Shown here piece by piece: positions 16,701-25,523 of a stretch of DNA of 64,000 nucleotides. Under the pieces are notes generated by a model. The model made no database searches. It was given only the letters and a program-made list of their open reading frames with translations, and had not been told where the DNA came from. This stretch comes from Symbiodinium natans (taxonomy: Eukaryota; Sar; Dinophyceae; Suessiales; Symbiodiniaceae): the NCBI GenBank assembly GCA_905221605.1, contig CAJNDS010001557.1, forward strand, positions 548,001 through 612,000, given 5' to 3'. A program made the position numbers and the translations under genes. How positions within the stretch are numbered: position 1 is the stretch's first letter; the number at the start of each line of letters is the position of its first letter.

Positions 16701-18795
16701 GTCCAGGCTGGGGCCGCCGCCCAGCACTAAACTCCGAGTGGTCAAGGCAGCGATCACATCCGTTGCTTTGTGGGGGCACCCCTCTGTGGGGGTATCACCT
16801 AAAAGAATGAAATGGCTCCGAACAGTGGTAGGAAAACACCTGGGTAAATACAAGCTTGGGAGTTTGGAAACCATCTTGGACATGGGAGCCAAGAAATGCC
16901 AGGATCCAAAGCGCACAATCCACAAGCAGCATTTCAAGGTGGTGGCCAAGGTTTTCCGTGCATGGATTGGTGGCGGAAAAGCCCACTTTGACTTGGCCTG
17001 GAAAACCACTTGGAAGAGGTTGAGTGCGGCCAAACACCACTGGCCACTGGTCACGGGGCCGATGGCAGCAACCATGGCGTACTTAATGGATCTGAAGGTG
17101 GATGCCAGTGACCCAGGCAAATGGAAGAGAGGAAGTGTCCTCAACGTTGATTGGACCCAGCCACGCATGGGTAGCCTCGCCTACAAATGGCTTGAGGGAT
17201 TCCTGGAGGAACAAAAACGGGCTGCAATAGCGCGACAGGCAGGTGGCGCTGGTGCCCAAGAGGGGCTGGATTGGACGCCGCATCACAAGCTGACGAAGCT
17301 GGGAGGCCTAAGCCCAGGCCTTATGGAAGGTATAAAGTCAGTGTGGCACGCGGGCGTCATCACGGAGACCAAGCCAGGATGGTGCAAGAAGTGCCAAATG
17401 CCAGCAACTCTGGAGCATGTCCTCAAGGAATGTCCTTACTGGCGTGAACAAGGGTTCAAAGAACCCAAGCTCCAGGAATACTTGCGTCACAAATACCCAT
17501 GGGAGTGTTTGTGGACAAGGGCACTCCTGCCAAAGCCGGCGGTGTGGCACCCGAAGCCGCCGGAACACCTTTTAGGTCTGCGATACCAAGGATGCTTCGC
17601 AGCTGATGCAAAAGTGGAAGCGGAAGGCTTGATCTTCGCCACTGACGCCAGTGGAGGTCCAGGAGGAATAGACCCACGTGTACAAACATCAGCCCTTGCA
17701 GTAGTGGCTATGTCCTGGACAAAAGGTGTCCTGGTGGAAGTCGGACGGATTACAGAGCTGGTCTACCCGTGGCAGCCGGTGGTGGACATGGAGCGTCGTG
17801 CACTTTTCCGACTAATGGAGCACACGGAGGATCTGATTGATGTCACTATGGATTGCAAGCCGGCAGTCCAAGTGCTACAAAAAACACAACCGCCGGAGGA
17901 TGACCTGGAATGGAGCAAAGTGTGGAATGGCAGGAAACGTATCAAGGCAACATGGGTCCCGTCCCACAAAACTGAAGAGGAATTCCTGGCGAAGATGGGG
18001 CCGGGTACGTTGTGGCGACGTGCAGCGAATGACATGGCAGACAAAGTATGTGGAGCAGTGGCGGCGGCTGCTTACAGCCCAGCGCACAAGAGGCGTGTCA
18101 AAGAATTGGACAATGTGGTGCGCACACTTTCCCTGGCGTACGGTGCACGCGCAGCCCACATATTGCGGAAGCGCAAAGAAGAAGACTTCCCCTTCATCCT
18201 GGACCATGCGCATTACAAAGAGAAGATGGAAGCCTCGCAGAAAGCTGAGGGATGCAAAAAAGAGCAGGGCAGCGCCAAACTCAACAAACGCCAGCGGCTT
18301 TGGCAGTTGCTTAAAAACCCGGAGCGCGGGCATCAATGGGAGAAGGGCAGCGAACACCCCCGGAATTTAACACTGAAATGTCAACTGTGCGGGTTGTATG
18401 TACAACAAACCCTCACGAACTTGGAGGTGGTCTTGGAGCAGTACTGCGTCAACCAGCCGGAGGCGCGAGTGCGTGAAGAGTGGGGTATCCACCCCTCCCA
18501 TAATATGGTGAATTTGGGCATCCGTTGGGTTTGCACAAAGTGTGACAGAACACATGCACCGGTCAGCCAGAAGTGCAATAAAAGCCTGGCGGGTGAGTGC
18601 AAATCGCCGACTTCTCAAGGCAAGCTGGCTACCCAAGCGCAAACCCTTGTCAATGGTGGAAGTATGAGCAACGTCCAGTTTCAGCAGCCTCGCGTTCAGT
18701 TTGGTGGGAAACACGCCAAAGCTAAGCCCCAAGCCAGCGCACAGCAGAAGATGTCATTGTTTGTTAGGCCTCGCCAAGCTGAGGGAACGCAGTAA
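13705..18795 (+). CDS. LINE ORF2: endonuclease, reverse transcriptase, zinc finger, RNase H
   Basis: About 1696 codons are open to TAA 18795; the true start is uncertain, since the open frame begins at a non-ATG codon. The N-terminal 100 residues carry three in-frame palindrome peptides (ASREAEG, ASQEAEE, ASPCAEG). The endonuclease shows N...QETH, LGDWNEA, DEIDYG and a final RPHAAMHW. The RT shows SLFVDLESFFDT, GVQAGCPAAPS and WLDDV, so the catalytic Asp pair is kept although the usual Y/F-A-DD reads WLDD. A C-x2-C-x7-H-x4-C finger follows (CKKCQMPATLEHVLKEC). RNase H shows FATDASGG, a Glu in DMERRAL, MDCK and ANDMADK. A second Cys cluster and another in-frame palindrome (about 18768) close the protein. 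It should nick the target and prime cDNA from it. Confidence 0.9.
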   Translation: MSSTHVPSTNSTVEDSQESWSPVTRGPEPVRAVDSSWAVTGPRYFHITREDIEEECEHSASREAEGSQIQMRDHAAVRGENMKASQEAEETRFSASPCAEGRRGKQKPKKRKAKPTEPPKDLPQEWQTLCQVVGRYDASSEAAALEAIEKLEEQELNPLQQRACHEVLRSFVEHDAQYAKWILADVASGYRQDDKAECIKITAANITSWRKPIAAWIHELGPDLVVLQETHLKTEGIQQAMSHCQDMGYTFIGMPGSTKIKGVQGGLAVVAPRHRNLRYLTEYGSGPAGFLACAMRNKGWDLIIVSLYLESGVGFQAPNNIQVLTRLIAFLKGCKVPYMVLGDWNEAQDTMRGTTMATEVGGAFVGVGEPTAQGSDEIDYGLVAKCLVPILQVKTDWETPFRPHAAMHWRVAQPSSSPDVPQMKKAGALVTETVEYEPVQNTQSINILDEPKMEDELSETFAHLSAGVERSITGRIEGMGVKSEIVRKKLVVNNPENVVWTGKRAAFWNRVQQWVKQGRHHGDAHPVARLVQRRLGEYYEGDAQNQEDMLVNILGRGTDARLVLKRIDEQQCYARKADMEETAHQYKQWLSKAMEKGMRPLYNALRKEEQVVQRPYMEYDMLERPHIRRDHWAAVWTTGQPLAKSASLMTELEDAAKKQAASVEPLNPVEVKARIKKLALKSPGPDGWRIDHLQAMDDKAVEAVVSFYHECEAKAAWPQQMTVSLIAMLPKNLTRERPIALLHILYRTWVRLRWDLVSTWQAGYAQTATYDKAVPGSCCLDVAVGRLLRNEVAKTNGVHVVSLFVDLESFFDTIQFQQLITAATALQYPSLILKMALEVYMGARYLVADGVLSAGIRATNGVQAGCPAAPSLAKVALHPVIDKIQRRRDVANVDCWLDDVSIDIQHKSFKQVADSAIRVYRSLKDGMDANGFTISSKKTGFVASSTQASKHLRELLLPHEPQVYDVMRDLGVDSTGGRKRRLVTSATRAKKAHARHSKLSRLGPPPSTKLRVVKAAITSVALWGHPSVGVSPKRMKWLRTVVGKHLGKYKLGSLETILDMGAKKCQDPKRTIHKQHFKVVAKVFRAWIGGGKAHFDLAWKTTWKRLSAAKHHWPLVTGPMAATMAYLMDLKVDASDPGKWKRGSVLNVDWTQPRMGSLAYKWLEGFLEEQKRAAIARQAGGAGAQEGLDWTPHHKLTKLGGLSPGLMEGIKSVWHAGVITETKPGWCKKCQMPATLEHVLKECPYWREQGFKEPKLQEYLRHKYPWECLWTRALLPKPAVWHPKPPEHLLGLRYQGCFAADAKVEAEGLIFATDASGGPGGIDPRVQTSALAVVAMSWTKGVLVEVGRITELVYPWQPVVDMERRALFRLMEHTEDLIDVTMDCKPAVQVLQKTQPPEDDLEWSKVWNGRKRIKATWVPSHKTEEEFLAKMGPGTLWRRAANDMADKVCGAVAAAAYSPAHKRRVKELDNVVRTLSLAYGARAAHILRKRKEEDFPFILDHAHYKEKMEASQKAEGCKKEQGSAKLNKRQRLWQLLKNPERGHQWEKGSEHPRNLTLKCQLCGLYVQQTLTNLEVVLEQYCVNQPEARVREEWGIHPSHNMVNLGIRWVCTKCDRTHAPVSQKCNKSLAGECKSPTSQGKLATQAQTLVNGGSMSNVQFQQPRVQFGGKHAKAKPQASAQQKMSLFVRPRQAEGTQ

Positions 18796-18833
18796 TTCCG
18801 CAGCCGTTTGGTGCAAGGAGCAGGGTTTTTTCG

Positions 18834-18935
18834 GCCTCGTAGCTGAGGGTGAGGGCCTCGCAACGGGGACTTGCGATTGGTGTTTACGGCCTCGCTTTGC
18901 TGAGGGAGTGTAATTCGGCCTCGCGGTGCCGCGTG
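18834..18935 (+). repeat. Palindromic motifs between ORF2 and ORF3
   Basis: Four copies or half copies of the GCCTCG...GCTGAGGG motif begin at about 18834, 18855, 18889 and 18918, filling most of the gap between the two reading frames. Confidence 0.7.
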
Positions 18936-18970
18936 CTTGCGACATCGCCGGACAAGGCGGGCCTGTAGCA

Positions 18971-20197
18971 ATGAGGCAATGGAAGACGGATGCTACGATG
19001 AGAAGACAAGGGTCCCGACTGCCATCCTGGTTAAGGAATCGGCCGGACAAAGGCAAGGGCAAAAGCAAGAACAAGCAGAAGGATCAGCCCCGTGAACGTT
19101 CCCCGCTTCGACAGGCCAGACACCCGGAGCAGCCTTGGGATAGTGAAGAGGAGAGAGCTTCGGAATCTCCGGTGGGTCCGGTACGCCTACGGGAGAGAGG
19201 AGAAGACAGTACGGCCTCGCCTCAAGCTGAGGGTGTCGATGAAGAGCAAGAGGCAAGCCAGCCTCGTACAGTCACGCTGGCGGAAGGGCCAGGTGCCCAC
19301 AATATGGCCTCGCAGGAGGCTGAGGGAAAGGAGAAAAAGAAAGCCATGGGGCAAGTCAAGCCTGTGCACCTTTTGGTGCATAAATTGCAGAACCAGCAAA
19401 GGCCAAGGACAGCGCTCCATTGGCTTGGGGAGGTCCAATTGGTCCGCAACCCAACGACAGGGCAAAGCTTACAGCCTAGGGTGCTTCCCTTTATAGGTGC
19501 GGGGCGCACTCGACGAGGATATGCTCTGGATCGGCTATGGGTCATGAAACTAGCGATGGAACCCCAGAGCTTTGGCAACGAAGCAGGGTATGGGGAACAA
19601 TTCCCCACCCTGGTCACCAGGACCCTGTGGGCAGGATGGATTGGAGTCCTTTTCGACGAAGCGGTGGAGGGTTACTGCCACCACTACTTCTATGGAAGTA
19701 TCATCCGCAGGGCAGAGCTGTTCAACACATGGTGGCAGGAACATCGCCATGAAGCCGGGGTCCTCAGACAGTCCCTGTTTTACCTGGTGGCTATAACGTC
19801 ATGGCTGACCATGCAAGGAGTTGCTCTATCGGATATCACGGTGAGCAACGTTGGGCGCGACCCAATGTCAGGATCGCTACCACGGGCAATGTTCTTTGAC
19901 ACGGCGGAGTGGACGACGCTGCAGGAGGAGAGATACAAGATATCATGCGGCCTCGTACGCCTCCTGGAGAAATATGATGAGGAGCTACTGGCAACCATAC
20001 GTGGATTGGTCAGAACGTACGACGGCAAGGCCAGCGCGCTTTGGATGGCGTGCGTAGGCAATGTCGGGCCATTTGCCCAGCACCTGCTGGATGCCGGAAT
20101 TGCAAAACGAGGATGGGATGGAACCCTACATTCGGTTCCGGCAACAGAGATCCAGAAAATCACGTTGGGCATGCCGTATGACGAAGCTGATGAGTGA
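18971..20197 (+). CDS. LINE ORF3: basic N-terminus plus protein-kinase-like domain (tentative)
   Basis: The ATG at 18971 opens 408 codons. Residues 1-120 are basic and Ser/Glu-rich with two in-frame palindrome peptides (ASPQAEG, ASQEAEG). Residues 130-400 have the spacing of a kinase fold: a Lys in LWVMKLAM, a Glu in GNEAGYGEQF, a loop SDITVSN comparable to HRDxxxxN, and FFDTAEW comparable to DFG. These residues can be seen, but the kinase assignment is inference and the HRD His/Arg are missing. A third ORF is unusual for a LINE. It could be a captured host gene or a structural ORF. Confidence 0.65.
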   Translation: MRQWKTDATMRRQGSRLPSWLRNRPDKGKGKSKNKQKDQPRERSPLRQARHPEQPWDSEEERASESPVGPVRLRERGEDSTASPQAEGVDEEQEASQPRTVTLAEGPGAHNMASQEAEGKEKKKAMGQVKPVHLLVHKLQNQQRPRTALHWLGEVQLVRNPTTGQSLQPRVLPFIGAGRTRRGYALDRLWVMKLAMEPQSFGNEAGYGEQFPTLVTRTLWAGWIGVLFDEAVEGYCHHYFYGSIIRRAELFNTWWQEHRHEAGVLRQSLFYLVAITSWLTMQGVALSDITVSNVGRDPMSGSLPRAMFFDTAEWTTLQEERYKISCGLVRLLEKYDEELLATIRGLVRTYDGKASALWMACVGNVGPFAQHLLDAGIAKRGWDGTLHSVPATEIQKITLGMPYDEADE

Positions 20198-20265
20198 GCA
20201 GCGCAGAACAGACAAGAAACATGGATAGTGGTCAGAGAGGCACCAACAAACCGAATCAAAATACC

Positions 20266-20420
20266 GCCTCGGCGTGCTGCCTGAGGAGTTTCGGCCTCGA
20301 CTTCGGTCTGAGGGGTGCAAGAGAGGGAAGTTCGGCCTCGGCATGACCTGAGGGAATTTCGGCCTCGACCACGGTCTGAGGGAATGGATTTCGGCCTCGA
20401 CAAATGTCTGAGGAAAGTGA
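20266..20420 (+). repeat. Cluster of five palindromic motifs in the unit B 3' region
   Basis: Copies begin at about 20266, 20294, 20335, 20362 and 20394. Here the right arm is mostly TCTGAGG or CCTGAGG with a longer loop. Part of this cluster is retained in unit D (about 22766-22835). Confidence 0.8.
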
Positions 20421-20534
20421 GGGCTAGTACCGGTAGCCTCACTGTGCAGAGTTTGTAGCTTGTATGTTTCACCCACTAACCTCAGCCCCTTCGGGTGGCT
20501 ACGCATCGCAGCGTGCAGACGAAAGTTCCTGTCT

Positions 20535-22656
20535 GGCTCAAGGTTTCGGCTCAACCCCGGTGGGGTGCTCAGGTAGAGAGCGTCTTTAGTGCCGTTGTGG
20601 CTGGCCCTGGGGCTTGTAACTAAGGGTAGGTTCCGTTTTGAGGCCCTGGCAAAACTGTGTTTGCTCGTAGGCCGGCTGACCGGCTAAGCTGTCATAGAGC
20701 GGCGGCCCGCCAACTGCTGCCGTCGACGAAGGACGTTCGAGTGCACAGTTTTCGGCCTCGCTTCGCTAGAGGGAAGCTTTTCGTCCTCGCGTTGCTGAGG
20801 GAACCTTGTGGCCTACAGTCTGCTCTGGGTCACAGTGAGAGTTGCAGCCTCGATTTGCTTGAGGGGTGACGCTAGAGCCTGTTGCTCACCAGAGATTCCT
20901 GCTGTCTCTGGGTGAACAAAACCCGCCGACCCTCATTTGGATTGAGGGCTGTGTGTTAGGGTGAGTTTGGGTTCCTCGCTCGTTTGTGTGGAGAACGAAG
21001 GTGAGACCGAAACACGGGGGAAAACGGCCAAGGCACGTTGCAGACAGTGCAGGCCAACGTCGCACTGCAAGCGGCATCCTTGCAGTTGTTGACAGGAGTG
21101 TCCCGAACAATAGCGGTGTGCTTGAGCCCGAGTTTGCTGGTTTTCGGGGATCTGCAAGCTGAGCACAACTGGATATTCTTCGCAGGTAGAATCAGGTAGA
21201 ACAGATTTGGCCCAACCCTGGTGGATCTGCCTGGACACAATTAACCAAAGGCATCAGTGTTGTAAAGCTCATTGACTGGTGCTACTGAGAAACCGTTGCC
21301 AAAGAACTTGCAGTAGGACTGTGGTGCGGCGCAGTGCAAGTTGAAGAGCAGCTGTTGGTGGCTGCTCCCCGGAAAACCAATAGTCCAAGAAAGCCTCCTT
21401 CGGCCTCGCTCCGTGCTGAGGGTTTGTAAGGGTTGGTATTGGCCGGAAAGGATTCAGATGGAGGTTACCCGATCTTCGCGCTTTTCCCATCTGAAGGCAA
21501 CCAGTGGTAATCAGCCTGCTGGACATGGCAGGCCTGCTTTTGTTTACATCCGCGTCTCCTGCAAGGGCTGGGGTCTGTCCGTGCACACAGACAAGGCGGA
21601 ACCTTGCAGATGTTTAGGTCCTCGCGGCACGGCCGCTGGAGGCTGTTTGAAGATGTTGGCTCTCACTGTCTGGTGAGTGGTTTTATGGGCACTTGCTGGG
21701 GCAAGGCGGCTCTGGCGTCTGAGGATGGTACATGTGCTGGCTGCTGAGTACGGGCCACCGAAAGAGACCTGTGGTAAGACAAGCGATGAAAGGAGCCGAA
21801 CTCCTAAACTCTAGGACAGGCTAGCTCACGCGGACGCCACGCAGAGTATGTGTCACTATCTTCAGATGTTGGAGCCAAATTGCCTAGCCGTGTGACGTGT
21901 GATGTGGTGTTTGGGTTCGGCCTCAAGCACTGGAAGGCCTACAACAACAAATCCGAATGAAAACTGTGGTCCTAAGACACGCGGAGCAGCTGCTTATACG
22001 TGGCACCGCGGGGGTCACATAGAGATAGAGGGCTTGCCAGCAAGGGAACTCTGTCTAGAGATAGCCCTGGCTCAGTGAGGAGCTGAGGGCCTGGCTGCGC
22101 AGATGCAGCGGAATGGTTGTTCGGCCTCGCCTCCGCTGAGGGAACAACAGTCCATGCTTCTCTGCAGTGTCGGTCCGGGTTAGTAAGAGCGAGAACGCCG
22201 GGACCTCGAGCTGCAGTTTTACCATGAAGCAACCGCGTGAGATGCATTATTGGTCAACTGGTGAGTAAGAGCGAGAAAGCCAGGGTGACGCTACTTTGGG
22301 GGAGGCTGCAAGGCACGGTTAGTAAGTGCGAGAAAGCCGGAGCTGCGGACGAACCTGGAGTAGCAGTCTTTCAAACCTCACGTGTTTCACTTTGCGGCCT
22401 CGCATGCGCTGAGGGAATATGCCTCGAACAGAACATCCAGTGCTGAGTGGGATTGCCAAACTTACGGAGGCTGATGCCACAACAAGTGCCTCAACAGCAA
22501 TGCATGCGGAGGGCAAAGTCGGCCTCGCGAGTGCTGAGGGTTGCAGCTGAGAGAGGGCCTAGCTGAGAACGCAACACCTCAAGCGAGGTAATTTTTAGTT
22601 TAGTTTCACTTTGACCAACGGCCCCTTCGGGTGGCTACGCGACGCAGCGTGCAGAC
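20535..22656 (+). mobile_element. Nested unit C: near-identical copy of unit A
   Basis: It matches unit A along its full 2.1 kb with only scattered substitutions and small indels (for example near 20640, 20733 and 22455). It starts and ends at the same points relative to the 14-mer. No coding capacity is seen. The similarity points to a very recent common source or to tandem duplication. Confidence 0.85.
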
Positions 22657-22670
22657 GAAAGTTCCTGTCT

Positions 22671-22937
22671 GGCTCAAGGTTTCGGCTCAACCCCGGTGGG
22701 GTGCTCAGGTAGAGAGCGTCTTTAGTGCCGTTGTGGCTGGCCCTGGGGCTTGTAACTAAGGGTAGGTGAGGGAATTTCGGCCTCGACCACGGTCTGAGGG
22801 ACTGGATTTCAGCCTCGACAAATGTCTGAGGAAAGTGAGGGCTAGTACCGGTAGTCTCACTGTGCAGAGTTGTAGCTTGTATGTTTCACCCACTAACCTC
22901 AGCCCCTTCGGGTGGCTACGCCTCGCAGCGTGCAGAC
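22671..22937 (+). mobile_element. Nested unit D: 267-bp deletion derivative
   Basis: The first 95 bp match the start of units A and C, and the last 170 bp match the end of unit B including two palindromes. The join is near 22766. Both ends are intact, so it may be a small mobile derivative retaining only the termini needed for transposition, comparable to a SINE built from LINE ends. Confidence 0.8.
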
Positions 22938-23335
22938 GAAAGTTCCTGTCTAAGGACATGTTAACTTTGTTGTCCTGCATGCTGGCTCAGAGTTGTGTGT
23001 GTGTGTAGTTAGAGGAACTCCGTAGTTGTGCCTTGGAGGCTCGACGGGAGTGCTGCTTTAAGTGGGAAAGCCTTTTGAAGTGCTTGAGTTGTAGGGATGT
23101 GTGTCTGGAAGCTGTAGGAGTGACTGTGCACGTTTTTGCTTGCTTTAGGTGTAGTTGGGTAGGTCCCGAGAACTCCCACTGACGTTTGAGTTTGTTTTGT
23201 GGTTGTGGAGAACACGTGGCAGAGCAGAGTTTTCACCTGTGTGTAAAGAGTTTCACTGACGAAGCCTCCGGCTTATGACTTTGGCTCAAGTCGTGAGAAA
23301 AAGAGGGTTCAGCGCGCTGCTGCTGTGTTTTCACA
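22938..23335 (+). repeat. 3' LTR, remainder after the nested insertion
   Basis: It begins with the duplicated 14-mer (22938-22951) and continues with the missing 384 bp of the LTR to TTTTCACA. It is followed by the CAATG duplication at 23336-23340. Together with 10037-10053 it restores the 401-bp length of the 5' LTR. Confidence 0.92.
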
Positions 23336-23340
23336 CAATG
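23336..23340. repeat. 5-bp target site duplication CAATG (right copy)
   Basis: Matches 983-987 and marks the right edge of the Copia insertion. Confidence 0.9.
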
Positions 23341-23605
23341 GGCTCATGATATCTCTTCGCCTTGCTTTTAGGTCCCGCAGGTCAATGAGCTTCAGGCTCA
23401 AGATCTTTCTTCTTGCTGCTTCCGGGTCCGGGAGGGTGGGCTCTCCGCTTAATCGTAACCTCCTTTGCACCTTCTGATAGGATCCTTCTGGGCCTTCTGG
23501 CGAAGGTTCCGCAACTGCTGCATTTGCGGGCGTTGAATTTCAGTTGTTTCAACACCACAAGCTTGGTTTGCCCTTTGTCTTTGTCTTGTGCACTGACTGT
23601 TGGGT

Positions 23606-24286
23606 ATGCCCGCTTCCAACCTTCCAAAGTTCTTCCGCCCTGCGACGTCTACCAGCGGAAATGCCGCACATGCACTGCTGCTCCTGCCCCAAGCCGCCCA
23701 GCTGTGGGCACGTGCCCTGTACCCTCAGGTCGAAGGATGCGGTCTGCCAGCGGCGGTTCGTGCTAGAATCAGCTCGGTAGAAGCCTCCCTGACAATGTGC
23801 CCGGCCCTAGCCCACTTGCACATGCCACATACTGCTGCGCTGACCGCTATGCATGTGGGCCTCGCCGCGGGGAGAGCTGGCGAGTGCAAACTGTGCGTTA
23901 CGGGCTTCTCTGCGGGGTCGTATACGGGAGCTGCTGTGGCTATCGCTTGGCATGAGCGCCAAAAGCTTCCTGACTGCAAGGGCGACTTTGTCCACATCAA
24001 GGCACGTTTGGGCGGCATTGCCATGCCACGGGCCATGCTGCAATGTATACTGGGTTCGGAATTGCGGCACGCTGTTAGTCTTGTCCATTATGAGAGCGAC
24101 CAGCTTTGTATCTTCCGGCCCAGCCAGGCAGCAAGAATGCAAGCGATTGGCGCGGGAGCGCGTCTCTACTACTTCACTGGACCTGAGTCGCTTGGGAGTG
24201 GTGGGCACTCTTATGGTCACTTTGTCCAAAGTGAAGAGCTGTTCCAACTCACGCCGGGGGATTATGTGCATAAGGGAGTTGACTGA
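23606..24286 (+). CDS. Unrecognised ORF with a lipase-like GxSxG motif
   Basis: 226 codons from ATG 23606. A nucleophile-elbow-like TGFSAGSYTG lies at about residues 98-107, followed by possible acid (HYESDQ) and His (GGHSYGH) positions, which would suit an alpha/beta-hydrolase. The rest is not recognised. The 3' end overlaps the next ORF by 23 nt in another frame, so this could be two proteins or one protein broken by a frameshift near 24265. The 18-mer at 23633-23650 recurs at 32667-32684. Confidence 0.5.
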   Translation: MPASNLPKFFRPATSTSGNAAHALLLLPQAAQLWARALYPQVEGCGLPAAVRARISSVEASLTMCPALAHLHMPHTAALTAMHVGLAAGRAGECKLCVTGFSAGSYTGAAVAIAWHERQKLPDCKGDFVHIKARLGGIAMPRAMLQCILGSELRHAVSLVHYESDQLCIFRPSQAARMQAIGAGARLYYFTGPESLGSGGHSYGHFVQSEELFQLTPGDYVHKGVD

Positions 24287-25523
24287 AAAGATTTGTGGCC
24301 TGGCCGACCCCCGGATGGATCGCACAGTGCGGGCAGGTTTGATGGGGGTTGCATGTGGCTCTGTCCAGCTTTCGGATAAGTCTAAAGCTTTCATCAACTC
24401 CGTGCTGGGACGGCAAATCAAGCGCTCCGATCTGGAGGCCTTTCTCCGGGTACCTTCCGCTGAGAACCGGAGCATTGCCAGTCTCCGTAGCGACTGTACC
24501 CAAGTCCTCCTAACGGATGCCAAGCCGCATCTGGCTGATTTGCCGCCCCCGTATCATGAACTTGGTCCCACGATGAAGCTTGTCCTGGGTATGTGGCTCC
24601 CCCACCTGTCGTTAGAACGCCTGGTTGACATGCTGGGTTATCAGTTCTTAGCCATGGCCTCGGAAGCAGAAATCGAGGAGGAGCCCTCGGAACAGTATCA
24701 CTACCCAGAGCAAGCTGCGGTCAAGCGGGCCGCCACCCCTGTGGCGATAAAGCCCGGCACGCATACGTGGCCAATCTGCCTTCTCCATCGAGTTCACCCA
24801 CGAGCGTCGGTCATGCTCCTTACACCGGAGTTGGCGGATGTCCCTGACTGGGCTACCAAATGGTTTGCTGTCGCTGGTAAAGTGCCGGCCAAGGGCACTG
24901 CTTTGCTGGTTACCTTGAGAGAAGACAAGGGAGATGTGGCCTACCCAGGCATGTTTATAGAGCTCCAGGCCCCGAAAAAGCTTTCCACCGGCCCTGGCGA
25001 AAGTCAGGCCATGCAGCCCGTCAATATAACCATTGCCCTGCTCTTGACTGATGAACAGCACAACCAATTCGCGCAACGACCCTCATTGCCGAGAGTCAGC
25101 CAGCTTGAAGTTCTGCCCGGAGGTGCCTCTACCCCGCTTTGGGATGCCCTGTTACACATGCCTAGGGAACGGCAACATGTTGCCTTGGGCGTTCCGCTAG
25201 AAGACTCGCCTCTTGATGCCATCCGGCAGCCACATTGGTTGCCGGGCTTTCTCACGGATCTAGTGCTAGTCCTCGTTATCGGGCTGGTGGTGAGAGGGAA
25301 CTGGCACGACGCATGGGCACAGCTCATCCACCCGGAGGTCTGCCAAGTCTTCAGAGGCAAGCACGCAACGCAAGCTGCGCAGGCATCGCCTACTGCGGGT
25401 CCGGGGGCTTCCAACACCTTGCAAAACTTCCTTAACCTTTGGCTTGCGGAGGAACAAACATATCGCAGAAGTGGTAATTGGGCCGCGATCCTCCAGCGGG
25501 CTGTCTGTGGTCGCCAATCATGA
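24264..25523 (+). CDS. Unrecognised ORF following the hydrolase-like ORF
   Basis: The ATG at 24264 opens 419 codons. The sequence has normal composition and reads as a soluble protein up to residue 330, then a hydrophobic stretch (about 25260-25300, 'LVLVLVIGLVV') and a low-complexity Ala-rich part. No family is recognised. The upstream part of the same open frame (23853-24260) looks like a shadow of the neighbouring ORF. The last 92 nt are overlapped by a convergent minus-strand frame. Confidence 0.5.
   Translation: MCIRELTEKICGLADPRMDRTVRAGLMGVACGSVQLSDKSKAFINSVLGRQIKRSDLEAFLRVPSAENRSIASLRSDCTQVLLTDAKPHLADLPPPYHELGPTMKLVLGMWLPHLSLERLVDMLGYQFLAMASEAEIEEEPSEQYHYPEQAAVKRAATPVAIKPGTHTWPICLLHRVHPRASVMLLTPELADVPDWATKWFAVAGKVPAKGTALLVTLREDKGDVAYPGMFIELQAPKKLSTGPGESQAMQPVNITIALLLTDEQHNQFAQRPSLPRVSQLEVLPGGASTPLWDALLHMPRERQHVALGVPLEDSPLDAIRQPHWLPGFLTDLVLVLVIGLVVRGNWHDAWAQLIHPEVCQVFRGKHATQAAQASPTAGPGASNTLQNFLNLWLAEEQTYRRSGNWAAILQRAVCGRQS

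Larger units (their letters stand above)
12188..20520 (+). mobile_element. Nested unit B: autonomous three-ORF non-LTR retrotransposon
   Basis: An 8.3-kb LINE-like unit: a 350-nt leader rich in the palindromic motif, ORF1 (12541-13512), ORF2 with apurinic-type endonuclease, RT and RNase H (13705-18795), ORF3 (18971-20197), and a 3' region with five more palindromes (20266-20420). It ends in the common 40-nt tail, which can fold (CCC-TTC-GGG) and may serve as the RT recognition site. There is no poly(A) tail. Both ends abut the 14-mer. Confidence 0.85.
988..23335 (+). mobile_element. Copia-type LTR retrotransposon, 3' LTR split by a nested insertion
   Basis: The parts run in order: 5' LTR 988-1388, primer-binding site 1389-1403, gag 1433-2323, pol to 9921, polypurine tract 10028-10036, and a 3' LTR in two pieces (10037-10053 and 22952-23335, 17+384 = 401 bp). 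CAATG duplications flank the whole. Domain order protease, integrase, reverse transcriptase, RNase H is that of Copia/Pseudoviridae. Without the insertion the element would be about 9.4 kb, long for Copia because of a roughly 2.4-kb segment between protease and integrase and a 220-residue C-terminal tail. The near-identical LTRs indicate recent integration, with the nested insertion later still. Confidence 0.93.

Noticed and set aside
23853-24260. Upstream part of the 556-codon frame
   Set aside because: Arg/Ser-rich shadow of the hydrolase-like ORF; the protein-like part begins at about 24264.
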